64,000 nucleotides of DNA, from contig DKPN01000067.1 in assembly GCA_002471195.1 (NCBI GenBank), positions 57,302-121,301 of the forward strand, written 5' to 3'. The notes beneath the pieces are model-generated. The model was not told the origin of the DNA. It made no database searches and saw only the letters and a program-made list of their open reading frames with translations. This document shows, in pieces, positions 51,427 to 60,471 of this stretch (position 1 is the stretch's first letter; the number at the start of each line of letters is the position of its first letter). The translations under genes and the position numbers were made by a program. This DNA is from Bacteroides sp. UBA7333. Its GTDB lineage: Bacteria; Bacteroidota; Bacteroidia; Bacteroidales; Bacteroidaceae.

Positions 51427-53322
51427 TGTTATTTGACAAAAGCCATCTATCATACTGATTTCTTCTTGGTCCAACAGATAATTTAATGTGTTGGTAACCG
51501 CTTCTTTATCTGCATTTATCAAATCGACAATTTGTGCTGCTGTATATTTCTTGTGTTTTAAAAGTGTCAAAATTTCTTCTTTTAATTCATCATAATTGGG
51601 CGTTGAAAGTGATAATCTTTTTTTCTTAGCTATACATATATCGCATTGACCGCAGTTGTGTTCATTTTTTTCGCCGAAATAACGTAATAAAATACGGCTT
51701 CTGCACGCATCTTCGGATGTTGCATATCCTATCATGGCCGCTATGCGATTTTCATATCTCTCTTTACGATCTTCATATACGCTTTGAGGAATATTTATTC
51801 GGTCATGATCTACTCTTTCGCGCGTATATATGATATAAGGAGTTTTTCGCTGTGGAATGTAATCGATGATATTTCTTTTCGATAAAGAAACCAAAGTCTG
51901 ATAAATTTGGTTGCGATTTAAACCTGTACGAAGTGCTATCGACTCTTCGCTGATATATGTATACTCGGTAAACAGCCCTGTATATGATCGTAGTATGTAT
52001 TGAAGCAGTAATTCAGTCTCTTGGCTTTCTTCTTTTATTCGATATAACTCATCGCGACGCAATAGAAATATAATTCTTGAAGCATTGTCTTGCTCATCGG
52101 TATATTCTATGTAGCCTGCTTGTGTCAGCAGTTTTAGTGCATTATGCGCTTGAACCGGAAAATGCTTAAATGTGCGGCAAAACTCTTCTAAGTTAAACAC
52201 CTTGATACAACCCAATCCATCGCCCATGGCCATTTGATAATAATATTGCAAATGTTCATACACGGTTTTAATATACTCTTTGTCGGGAAACGTATCGGGA
52301 ATGCGCTTGTTGAGTGTGGTTTTATCGGCCGAAGAGTATAAAATTACTGCATAAGCTTTATTTCCATCCCGTCCGGCTCTGCCGGCTTCTTGAAAATAAG
52401 CTTCGGGTGAATCGGGTAAGTCGATATGAATCACTACTCGTACATCGGGTTTATCGATACCCATCCCAAAAGCATTGGTAGCTACCATTACTCTACATTC
52501 ATCTTGTTGCCACTGTTTTTGGCGCAAATCTTTCACGTCATTATTTAGGCCTGCATGATAAAAGTTTGCGGTTATACCTTCGTCTACAATATAATCGGTT
52601 ATTTCTTTTGCTCTTCTTCGGCTTCTTACATAAACAATAGCACTGCCGTTGATGCGTTGAAGTATATGGATAAGCTCTTTGTGCTTATCGTCGGTGGTGC
52701 GAACAATATAGGCAAGGTTTTTTCGCTCAAAACTCATGCGGAATACATTCTCTTCTTTAAATTCGAGACGCTTTTGTATATCAACTACCACCTCAGGTGT
52801 AGCTGTAGCTGTTAAGGCTAAAACAGGCACACCCGGTAGATGTTTTCTGATATCGGCAATGTTGAGATAAGCAGGTCGGAAGTCGTATCCCCATTGTGAG
52901 ATGCAATGACTTTCGTCAATGGTAATCATATTTACCTGAATGGAGCGAAGCTTGATAAGGAATATCTCCGTATTTAGGCGTTCGGGCGAAATATATAAGA
53001 ACTTATAATTGCCGAAGATGCAGTTTTCTAAAGCGATGATAATTTCTTGGCGACTCATGCCCGAATATATTGCAAGGGCTTTAATGCCACGATCGCGCAA
53101 GTTGCGTACCTGATCTTTCATTAAAGCAATGAGAGGGGTTACGACAATGCATAACCCCTCTTGTGCCATGGCAGGAACTTGGAAGGTAATTGATTTACCA
53201 CCCCCTGTAGGCATCAAACCTAAGGTGTCTTTTCCTGCGCCTATGCTTTGGATGATGTCTTCTTGTATTCCACGAAAAGCATCATATCCCCAATACTGTT
53301 TCAGTATCTCTTGATACGTCAT
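51418..53322 (-). CDS. recQ: ATP-dependent DNA helicase RecQ
   Basis: 634 residues. Superfamily 2 3'-5' helicase: aromatic/Q motif GYDAFRGIQEDII, Walker A MPTGGGKSITFQ (about 40), DEAH box as TIDESHCISQWGYDFRP, motif VI QEAGRAGRDG. A RecQ-C-terminal zinc site reads CRSRILLRYFG then CGQCDIC, followed by a winged-helix region. I do not see a clear HRDC domain. Works in recombination and fork repair. The start overlaps the recJ stop by 4 bp, coupling two functionally linked genes. Confidence 0.95.
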   Translation of the reverse strand: MTYQEILKQYWGYDAFRGIQEDIIQSIGAGKDTLGLMPTGGGKSITFQVPAMAQEGLCIVVTPLIALMKDQVRNLRDRGIKALAIYSGMSRQEIIIALENCIFGNYKFLYISPERLNTEIFLIKLRSIQVNMITIDESHCISQWGYDFRPAYLNIADIRKHLPGVPVLALTATATPEVVVDIQKRLEFKEENVFRMSFERKNLAYIVRTTDDKHKELIHILQRINGSAIVYVRSRRRAKEITDYIVDEGITANFYHAGLNNDVKDLRQKQWQQDECRVMVATNAFGMGIDKPDVRVVIHIDLPDSPEAYFQEAGRAGRDGNKAYAVILYSSADKTTLNKRIPDTFPDKEYIKTVYEHLQYYYQMAMGDGLGCIKVFNLEEFCRTFKHFPVQAHNALKLLTQAGYIEYTDEQDNASRIIFLLRRDELYRIKEESQETELLLQYILRSYTGLFTEYTYISEESIALRTGLNRNQIYQTLVSLSKRNIIDYIPQRKTPYIIYTRERVDHDRINIPQSVYEDRKERYENRIAAMIGYATSEDACRSRILLRYFGEKNEHNCGQCDICIAKKKRLSLSTPNYDELKEEILTLLKHKKYTAAQIVDLINADKEAVTNTLNYLLDQEEISMIDGFCQITLS

Positions 53323-55037
53323 TCAATCGGTTTAATATCTTCAATTTGTAGCTGTACTTCGCCACGTTTGTGTGTATTCTCTTCTATCGTATAGCAAATG
53401 TCGAACGAGCGTTTTGTTTTGATATAACGTACATGCGAACTTTGTCCGAATGCGATTCCGTTCATCACATTATTCGATTTATTGTCCACTAGCTCTAATT
53501 TAATGTGCTCTTGATCTCTGCCTACTACTTTACTGGTACCATAATCATAAACATGATGTGTACAGAATATAGGTTTGGGATTATCGGGCCCAAAAGGATT
53601 AAAGCGTTTCAGATCGTTACAAAATTTAGACGTAATGTCTTTGAAATCAATTTCAGCATCGATATCAATAACCGAACTGGTTTGTTCGGGAAGAATATTT
53701 TGTGATACATACTCTTCGAAACGTTTTGTAAATGCTTCTACATTTTCGGCTTTCATCGAAAGACCGGCAGCATAGGTATGTCCACCAAAATTTTCGAGTA
53801 AATCGCGACAATATTCAATGGCTTTATATACATCGAAGCCCGATACTGAACGTGCAGATCCGGTTGCCATATCATCGGTGCGTGTTAATACAACGGCAGG
53901 ACGATAATAGATTTCAGTTAGCCTTGATGCAACAATACCGATTACTCCTTTGTGCCACTCTTCATTGTATAATACAATAGAGCGTTGATCGGCCAATCCC
54001 TTTAAATTCACTACAATCTGGTTGGCCTCTTCGGTCATATTCTTGTCCAGATCTTTTCGCGTTTCGTTGTATTGGTTGATAAGGTTCGCTTTTTCGAGTG
54101 CTGATGATAAATCTTTATCTACCAACAACTCGACTGCCTCTTTGCCATTTTGAATACGACCCGAAGCATTGATGCGTGGACCGATTTTGAAAACAATATC
54201 ACCCATTGTGATATCTTTTTCGGAGAGTCCGCAGATATCAATTATAGCTTTCATACCCACACTGGGGTTGCTGTTGAGCTGTTTTAAACCATGATAAGCT
54301 AAAATACGGTTTTCGCCCATGATGGGAACAATATCGGATGCTATACTGACGGCCACTAAATCGAGTAATGGAATCAGGTGATGAAAATCGATTCCGTTGC
54401 TGATAGCAAAGGCCTGCATAAACTTAAAACCTACTCCACATCCCGAAAGATGAGTATAAGGGTAAGTGTTGTCGATGCGTTTTGCATTTAGTATTGCCAC
54501 AGCAGGCGGTAATATTTCATCTGGAACGTGATGGTCGCAAATAATAAAATCAATGCCTTTTTCTTTTGCGTAACTGATTTCATCGACCGCCTTAATGCCA
54601 CAGTCTAATACGATAATTAGTTTTACGCCACTTTCTTCGGCATAATCTACTCCTTGATAAGATACACCATACCCTTCGTTATAACGATCGGGAACGTAGT
54701 AATCAATATTAGAATAAAATTGTTGAATAAACTTATAGACAAGTGCTACAGCGGTAGTACCATCTACATCATAATCTCCATAAATCAATATCCGTTCTTT
54801 CTTTCCCATTGCCTTGTTCAGACGCTCTATTGCAATGTCCATATCGTTCATTAGAAAGGGATCATGCAAATCGGGCAACTGAGGCCTGAAAAATTTCTTA
54901 GCATCGTTTGCTTTCGAAATTCCTCGCTGAACTAAAAGTCGTCCTAAAATAGGACTAATTCCTAGTTCTTGAGCCAACAAGTGGCTTGTCTCGGTCTGTT
55001 CGGGTGTAATGGGTGAATAATTCCATTTGTGATTCAT
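53319..55037 (-). CDS. recJ: Single-stranded-DNA-specific exonuclease RecJ
   Basis: 572 residues, typical length. DHH-family phosphoesterase: YGDYDVDGTTAVALVYKF (motif I), IIVLDCGIKAVDEI, ICDHHVPDE (DHH motif), and the DHHA1 domain with NASGRI and FGGHTYAAGLSMK. Digests 5' single strands in recombination and repair, often with RecQ. It is the upstream gene of the recJ-recQ pair. Upstream lies a 718-bp stretch without genes. Confidence 0.95.
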   Translation of the reverse strand: MNHKWNYSPITPEQTETSHLLAQELGISPILGRLLVQRGISKANDAKKFFRPQLPDLHDPFLMNDMDIAIERLNKAMGKKERILIYGDYDVDGTTAVALVYKFIQQFYSNIDYYVPDRYNEGYGVSYQGVDYAEESGVKLIIVLDCGIKAVDEISYAKEKGIDFIICDHHVPDEILPPAVAILNAKRIDNTYPYTHLSGCGVGFKFMQAFAISNGIDFHHLIPLLDLVAVSIASDIVPIMGENRILAYHGLKQLNSNPSVGMKAIIDICGLSEKDITMGDIVFKIGPRINASGRIQNGKEAVELLVDKDLSSALEKANLINQYNETRKDLDKNMTEEANQIVVNLKGLADQRSIVLYNEEWHKGVIGIVASRLTEIYYRPAVVLTRTDDMATGSARSVSGFDVYKAIEYCRDLLENFGGHTYAAGLSMKAENVEAFTKRFEEYVSQNILPEQTSSVIDIDAEIDFKDITSKFCNDLKRFNPFGPDNPKPIFCTHHVYDYGTSKVVGRDQEHIKLELVDNKSNNVMNGIAFGQSSHVRYIKTKRSFDICYTIEENTHKRGEVQLQIEDIKPIE

Positions 55038-55576
55038 TTTATATATTATTTTTTTCTTTTCTGTCTCAATCGTTCGAAAATGCTAGTTTTCGCAACAATT
55101 CGTAAAAGTAAGAAAAAACAGTTAGTTTATGGGTGATTTGGTATAATTTATTTCGCGAAAGGCAAAAATAATACCTAATTATTGCGATGACTATGAATGA
55201 TATAAAACGGGCAACTATGCTATCTGATGCTTAGTGTAATAGCAATGTCTTTGCGAACGATAACCGCCAAAGGATGCGATGCTTCGATGTTGATAATTTC
55301 GATGCATTAGGAGGGGTGTATTCGTGATGTTTTTTTATCATCTTGTCAATACCTCAAAACTGAATATTTAATGATATATAACAATCGGACGTTTGTTGTG
55401 ACTTAATTGCGAACGATGTTGTGTCTTTTTTTATTATCCTACTGATTTGTAGTGTTACTTCTGTGAGTGAATATTATAAATTCACAGAAAGAATCATATA
55501 ATTGATAAAGAAAGATAGATGATATGAACAAGAAAAGGAGGCAAAAGGTAAGGTTTCGAGCACTTCGCGACATAAA

Positions 55577-55610
55577 AAAGAGTGAAGAAATGCCAGCTTC
55601 TTCACTCTTT
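55577..55610. terminator. Terminator-like hairpin in the gene-poor region
   Basis: Perfect 13-bp arms AAAGAGTGAAGAA / TTCTTCACTCTTT, loop of 8, flanked by A/T runs; no annotated gene ends next to it, so it could end a small RNA. Confidence 0.65.
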
Positions 55611-55683
55611 AATAATTGAACCTAACTCATGATTCATGTGGTAAAGATAGGATTTTGAAGTTATAATTGCAAAAACTTTTGCA

Positions 55684-55721
55684 GGCTATAGCAAAAAATA
55701 AAAGATTGTTTTGTTATAGCC
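55684..55721 (-). terminator. Terminator of the AsmA-like gene
   Basis: 13-bp arms GGCTATAGCAAAA / TTTTGTTATAGCC with one G-U pair, about 35 bp after the stop of the minus-strand gene. Confidence 0.6.
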
Positions 55722-55755
55722 AATTCTTATCAATATTGTACTAACAATATCTCAC

Positions 55756-58700
55756 TTAGTTTTCTTGCAGAATGAGTTCGGGATAGTTGAATGGTTTAAT
55801 TTTCTTTTTAGGTTTGAAAAAATGGATAATCTTATCAAAGAAGCCTACTGCCTTTACAACCTTCTCTTGCTCTTTCATGTCGAAGCCAACCGACTCGACT
55901 AGTGCGGGTTCCATGATTTGCCATATATAGTTGAAAGTAGGGTGGTAGGCATTGCGTTTAATTTCGGTGAGGGCATGCTGATCTTCGTTTTTGTGGCGAA
56001 TAAGGCGGTTGGCGATTTTCGATACAAATGGATGTTCGTGAAGAGTTGAATCTTTATAATCTATAATTTCGGCATAAAGACTATCATACCTTAGTAGCAT
56101 ATCCGACTTTGCTTGTATGGAGGAGGCGTCTGCATGAAATGTCATTTGATGCAATTTGCCATTTTTAATCTCGATAGGGGCCAGAGGTGTAACCAATGGA
56201 TTCAATTCTCGTAAATCAAATTCTCCGACATTGGCTTTAAGTGTAAAATGATCGTTGAGCGAGTCAATCGGTATTTGCCACTCTATATCAAAGTTGCCTT
56301 TTCCCATTAGTTTCCCATGGAGTGATGCTATCATATAAGGGTTGTCGGTGGGCAATATATTAGTTACATTTGTAATGTTTCCTGTCAAATCATCGAGCGT
56401 AAGTTTACCTATTACCGACCCTTTTCGCGATAGCTCTTCGTATACTACATCGAAATGGTTGACATTGATAATCGGTATATCAATGGCTACGGGTGCTTTT
56501 TGCAGATAGCTGTATATCATTGGAAACCATTTGTGTCGAGGCAGTTTTGTTTTTTGATTTACAAAGTTCTGAAACATGATATTGTCAATGCTCATGCTTT
56601 TTAGCTTTAGTTTATTGGAGGTCAGTAAATCGTTATAATCAATTCCGTACAAGCCTATTTGATCGATGGTGACATCGAACCAACTTTTATGCTTGGGGTC
56701 TACATACGAAAACTCCATTTTAGAGTAGGGTGATGTATAACTCATCTTTTCAACCAAGAGCGTGTCGTTAATTAACTCCAATTTTTTTGCACCTATATTA
56801 AACATCCCTTTATCGAGAGGATATGTGATATTGATTGTTGAAAAATAGGGTTGGAATGAAAGTTGCTCGGATGTATTATTAATGTATAAGTTTTTGATAG
56901 CTAGATTAGTAGTATCTAGTTTAACGTGTGTTGTGGTATCTGGCTTTTGTATAGTGTAATTGATTAAAGCATCTCTTATGTCTAATGTATTCATTGACAA
57001 TTCGGGTGCAATGTTTGAAGCTTTCTCGAAAAGAGTTTTAGGCAATTGGATAGATGGAAGTCCTTTAAATGGCACTTTTATGCTATCGGTCATCGTTTGT
57101 TGGCGTGTGGTGGTTTTTATATTAATCAGCGGATATAGTAATTCGATGTTTCCAATATGGCATAAAGCGTTGCTCCACACAAGGGTGTCTATTGCAATAC
57201 TCGATAATTGTGCGCAATAAGTTTCTTGCTCATTTGTTATCATGTTAACTTTGGGACTGTCTAATTGTAATTTAACAAAGGAGGCTTCTTTATTGCCCGA
57301 AATTTCTTTATAGTCCACTCCTGATATTGATAGCTGTGGAGATTGAAACCAAAAGGCCGACTTTGAATTTTTCAGAAGTGAATCTTGTGGTATTAAATGA
57401 ATATTTTTCAGGAGAAGTAAATTGCTTAAGGTAGAATAAGAACCATTATTAATTTGAAGTCTATAGTTTCTACCCGGTAAGTAATTGTCAAAATCATGAA
57501 ATGAAAACCCTATCTTTTTATAATTAAATGTATAGCCTTTCGAGTTTTTCGAATTATTGCGCAAGAGTAGATTATTGGCAAAAAAGTCAAGATTCTTTAA
57601 TTGATATTTTAAATTGCCATCGCATACAATAAAATTGCCTTTATTTAATTTAAACTCATTCAGCGATAAATGTGTGAGGTAATCGCTAAAGAGTTTATCG
57701 AAAATGTCACCTTTCTTTTTGTTCTTATTTTCACTATATGTTTCGCTTTTTGGGGTTGCCGACGCTAATGTATATACAAAATTGGGTTGCTCAATGATAA
57801 ACGATGATGCCTCAATGCCTCTTTGATAGTCGAGACCCATGATTTGAATTAAATTGACTGAGCCTTTAAGATAGTCTTTATTGGTTTTTTTGGTGATGGG
57901 TTTTATACTTGCATTTTCAATGGTTAAATCGCCTTTTAGAGAGTTGAACCACATTTTATCGATAGTAATGAGCTGATTATTGTCTTTCATTTCACCCGAT
58001 AGACCCTCGATGTCGAAAACAAAGTTTTGTGAAAAGAGATAGCGATTATTACTTGTTGCAATAGAATCGACGATAATATGATAAGCCTTGAAAGTAAACG
58101 AATTCATGTCGAATAAATCGATACCATGTTTGGTGTAGAGGGTGTAATTCATTTTCGCTTTATCGATATTTATTTCGTCAATCGTTAATTGGACAAAAAT
58201 AGGAGATATAATATCATAAATAGACAGAGGAGTAGTCAATAAATTGTGAGGCTGATGTAGGGTGTCTATTTGCGACTCATTATGATTTCCAAAGGTTGCT
58301 ATATGCGAAGTTTTAATTTGAGGATCAATCACGTTGAATGAGCGTATAGCCAAATCGTTTCGGGTGTTATGTCTTGTAAAATCAATGCCATCAATATAAA
58401 TCGTCTTTACGGAAGCATCTATTTTATTTTCGGGATATCCGGGATTTCCTTTTGTCGAGATTAATTCAATATTAGAAATATATACCAAAGAATCGGCCGT
58501 GTTGAGGCTAATACTATCGGTGTTGAGTATAAAATCGTTATTAGTAATCAGTTTCTGCGATTGATGAGTGGTGAATTTAAAATTATCGCAAAACAATAGT
58601 TTTCCATTTTCATAGCTCTCCTCGTTCATTAAAAAACCATAAGCATCGAAACTTACATTTTGAATGGAATAGATGATGGGTGATTGTGGATTGAGAGCCG

Positions 58701-59241
58701 AGAAAAGGATACTGGCATTGTCAAGATTAAGTTCATTAACACTTAATTCGGCAATGTATTTTGATACCATTTGATATAGATTCTTACTCGACGCATGTAT
58801 AGGCTTCTTTTTTTGATGCGGTAAGTCATTTGTCTGAAAAATCTTAATATCGGGTGTTTTAATGATGAACGATTTGAAATGGAGCTTTTTGAAGTTGTGT
58901 CTCCACGTTAAATTCAGACCTTTGAAGTGAATTAAATCGATTGATAATTCCATGTAGGTATTGGGTAAACTATCTTTAGTTTGCCAGTCATGAAATACAG
59001 TCGAGTCGGGTTTAAGAGATACTCCATGTAGCTTTAATTCACCATTCCAAATGCTTAACGACAGCTTTTTGTACGAGAGGTTATAGAACCCGTCGCTCTC
59101 TTGCGACGTGCGTTCAATGAGCTTATGGGCCAAATACTGCTCTACCCATTGTGTACGGAGAATAACAATTCCTATGAGTACAACAATGAGTAAAGTAATG
59201 ATTAATCCTATGTGTCTTGCTTTTTTTAGCCTCTTTTCCAT
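55756..59241 (-). CDS. Large AsmA-like membrane-anchored protein
   Basis: 1161 residues. One N-terminal membrane helix (about 11-32, IGLIITLLIVVLIGIVIL) and then a very long beta-rich periplasmic part with repeated strand patterns of the type LxLxxLxIxxP and YxIxNVSFDAYG. The C-terminal stretch (about 930-1070) resembles the AsmA C-terminal region: LTLDDLTGNITNVTN, LHGKLMGKGNFDIEW and FDLRELNPLVTPLAPIEIKN. AsmA-like proteins are thought to bridge inner and outer membranes and to take part in lipid transport. Function here is inferred from architecture only. Followed on the same strand by nothing close; the upstream neighbour is a thioesterase gene. Confidence 0.7.
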   Translation of the reverse strand: MEKRLKKARHIGLIITLLIVVLIGIVILRTQWVEQYLAHKLIERTSQESDGFYNLSYKKLSLSIWNGELKLHGVSLKPDSTVFHDWQTKDSLPNTYMELSIDLIHFKGLNLTWRHNFKKLHFKSFIIKTPDIKIFQTNDLPHQKKKPIHASSKNLYQMVSKYIAELSVNELNLDNASILFSALNPQSPIIYSIQNVSFDAYGFLMNEESYENGKLLFCDNFKFTTHQSQKLITNNDFILNTDSISLNTADSLVYISNIELISTKGNPGYPENKIDASVKTIYIDGIDFTRHNTRNDLAIRSFNVIDPQIKTSHIATFGNHNESQIDTLHQPHNLLTTPLSIYDIISPIFVQLTIDEINIDKAKMNYTLYTKHGIDLFDMNSFTFKAYHIIVDSIATSNNRYLFSQNFVFDIEGLSGEMKDNNQLITIDKMWFNSLKGDLTIENASIKPITKKTNKDYLKGSVNLIQIMGLDYQRGIEASSFIIEQPNFVYTLASATPKSETYSENKNKKKGDIFDKLFSDYLTHLSLNEFKLNKGNFIVCDGNLKYQLKNLDFFANNLLLRNNSKNSKGYTFNYKKIGFSFHDFDNYLPGRNYRLQINNGSYSTLSNLLLLKNIHLIPQDSLLKNSKSAFWFQSPQLSISGVDYKEISGNKEASFVKLQLDSPKVNMITNEQETYCAQLSSIAIDTLVWSNALCHIGNIELLYPLINIKTTTRQQTMTDSIKVPFKGLPSIQLPKTLFEKASNIAPELSMNTLDIRDALINYTIQKPDTTTHVKLDTTNLAIKNLYINNTSEQLSFQPYFSTINITYPLDKGMFNIGAKKLELINDTLLVEKMSYTSPYSKMEFSYVDPKHKSWFDVTIDQIGLYGIDYNDLLTSNKLKLKSMSIDNIMFQNFVNQKTKLPRHKWFPMIYSYLQKAPVAIDIPIINVNHFDVVYEELSRKGSVIGKLTLDDLTGNITNVTNILPTDNPYMIASLHGKLMGKGNFDIEWQIPIDSLNDHFTLKANVGEFDLRELNPLVTPLAPIEIKNGKLHQMTFHADASSIQAKSDMLLRYDSLYAEIIDYKDSTLHEHPFVSKIANRLIRHKNEDQHALTEIKRNAYHPTFNYIWQIMEPALVESVGFDMKEQEKVVKAVGFFDKIIHFFKPKKKIKPFNYPELILQEN

Positions 59242-59366
59242 ATTGTTCGTTTGCTATAGAACAACGATGAAAATACTTTTGTTTTACATAGGTTGAATGG
59301 TGAAATAACAATCTGTTCTTTATCCTAATATTACGGTGAGTGGTGGAGTAATCATCTCTTTGATGC

Positions 59367-59801
59367 TCATTTCTTTTTTCTCAGATCTCTTCCTTCGTAC
59401 TGGCAAATGGCATTGATCCATAGTTCGTCGAGGGGTTTTGATTCGTGCTTCTCTAGATCGTAGAATACCATTACGGAGGTACATATACACTTAACCTCTT
59501 CGGTTTTAATATCAATAACACGTTGTACCAAATGAAAACTTTTTGTTCCAATTTCAGTAACAGCTGTTTGCACGGCTACATTGTCTGAACCAAATATTTG
59601 TGATAAGAAATTTGCTTCTATATGCACTACCACGATACCGTCTTTTTCCCAGTTAACTCCCTTGCATACTGACGAAAAATACTCAGTCTTTCCTAAATCG
59701 TAAAATGAAAAATAAACTGTATTATTAACGTGGCCAAATTTGTCTACGTCGTTGAAACGTAATTGTATAGGTAGTGTATGATGAAATTTAATATCTTCCA
59801 T
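59367..59801 (-). CDS. Acyl-CoA thioesterase, hotdog fold (4HBT)
   Basis: 144 residues from ATG at 59801 (MEDIKF); the longer frame from 59837 starts inside the promoter region. The 4HBT signature is LRFNDVDKFGHVNNTVYFSF (Asp and His/Asn near 20-28). It hydrolyses acyl-CoA thioesters; chain length not predictable. Divergent from tsaC with overlapping promoters. Confidence 0.85.
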   Translation of the reverse strand: MEDIKFHHTLPIQLRFNDVDKFGHVNNTVYFSFYDLGKTEYFSSVCKGVNWEKDGIVVVHIEANFLSQIFGSDNVAVQTAVTEIGTKSFHLVQRVIDIKTEEVKCICTSVMVFYDLEKHESKPLDELWINAICQYEGRDLRKKK

Positions 59802-59819
59802 TTTGTTTTCTCTTTTATC

Positions 59820-59851
59820 TTTGTGATTACGCGGCAAATATACTATTTTTG
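59820..59851 (+). promoter_or_regulatory. Promoter of tsaC/sua5
   Basis: TTTG (59820-59823), 20 bp, TATTTTTG (59844-59851): consensus boxes and spacing. It supports the start at 59871 and not the upstream ATG at 59778. Confidence 0.72.
59835..59842 (-). promoter_or_regulatory. Candidate -7 box of the thioesterase gene
   Basis: Minus-strand TATATTTG, next to and back-to-back with the plus-strand -7 box at 59844-59851. No -33 element at normal spacing. Confidence 0.45.
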
Positions 59852-59870
59852 CAAGTCAAACTGTTCAAAT

Positions 59871-60446
59871 ATGAGTCAAGATTTTATTGAAGATATTAAA
59901 AACGCGTGCAAAGTGATGTACGAAGGGGGTATCATATTGTATCCCACCGATACTGTATGGGGAATAGGATGCGATGCTACCAATGCGGAAGCAGTGCGTA
60001 AAGTGTATGAACTAAAACGCCGTGAAGATACGAAAGCGATGTTGGTCTTGGTCGATTCTGCCGTAAAGGTCGATTTTTATGTGCAAGATGTTCCCGAGGT
60101 GGCTTGGGACTTAATTGAGCTAGCCGATAAACCATTAACGATTATTTATGACGGTGCTCGCAATTTAGCTCCCAATTTGGTATCTTCGGATGGAAGTATC
60201 GGTATTAGGGTTACCACTGAGAAATTTTCTCATCGTCTGTGTCAACAGTTTCGTAAAGCGATAGTGTCCACTTCTGCCAATATCAGTGGTGAACCGGGTG
60301 CAGCTTGTTTTGATGAAATAAGTGAAGAAATTAAAGCTGGAGTCGATTATATTGTCGGTTATCGTCAAGATGATTTGTCGCGCCCCAAACCTTCCAGTAT
60401 TATAAAATTGGGTCAAGGAGGTACTATCAATATTATTCGACCATAA
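59871..60446 (+). CDS. tsaC: Threonylcarbamoyl-AMP synthase (TsaC/Sua5/YrdC family)
   Basis: 191 residues from ATG at 59871. Makes L-threonylcarbamoyl-AMP from threonine, bicarbonate and ATP, for t6A37 in tRNAs. YrdC-domain blocks: GGIILYPTDTVWGIGCDA (about 20), VYELKRREDTKAM, KPLTIIY, and SIGIRVT with SANISGEPG. Short form without the C-terminal Sua5 domain. Followed after 25 bp by the ClC gene. Confidence 0.93.
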   Translation: MSQDFIEDIKNACKVMYEGGIILYPTDTVWGIGCDATNAEAVRKVYELKRREDTKAMLVLVDSAVKVDFYVQDVPEVAWDLIELADKPLTIIYDGARNLAPNLVSSDGSIGIRVTTEKFSHRLCQQFRKAIVSTSANISGEPGAACFDEISEEIKAGVDYIVGYRQDDLSRPKPSSIIKLGQGGTINIIRP

Positions 60447-60471
60447 CTTATCGAATACACAAAATTTAAAT

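Larger units (their letters stand above)
55038..55755. other. 718-bp gene-poor region
   Basis: No convincing gene. It holds a hairpin with TCTGTGA/TCACAGA arms near 55470, a short basic 31-codon frame at 55524-55619 overlapping a terminator-like hairpin (55577-55610), and the terminator of the AsmA-like gene (55684-55721). I recognise no known small-RNA family. Confidence 0.6.

Noticed and set aside
55524..55619. 31-codon basic frame called as a gene
   Set aside because: It overlaps a terminator-like hairpin and has no recognisable family or promoter; kept only as an observation in the gap.
59778..59870. Longer start for tsaC
   Set aside because: The extension overlaps the thioesterase start region and the consensus promoter; the family begins at MSQDF (59871).
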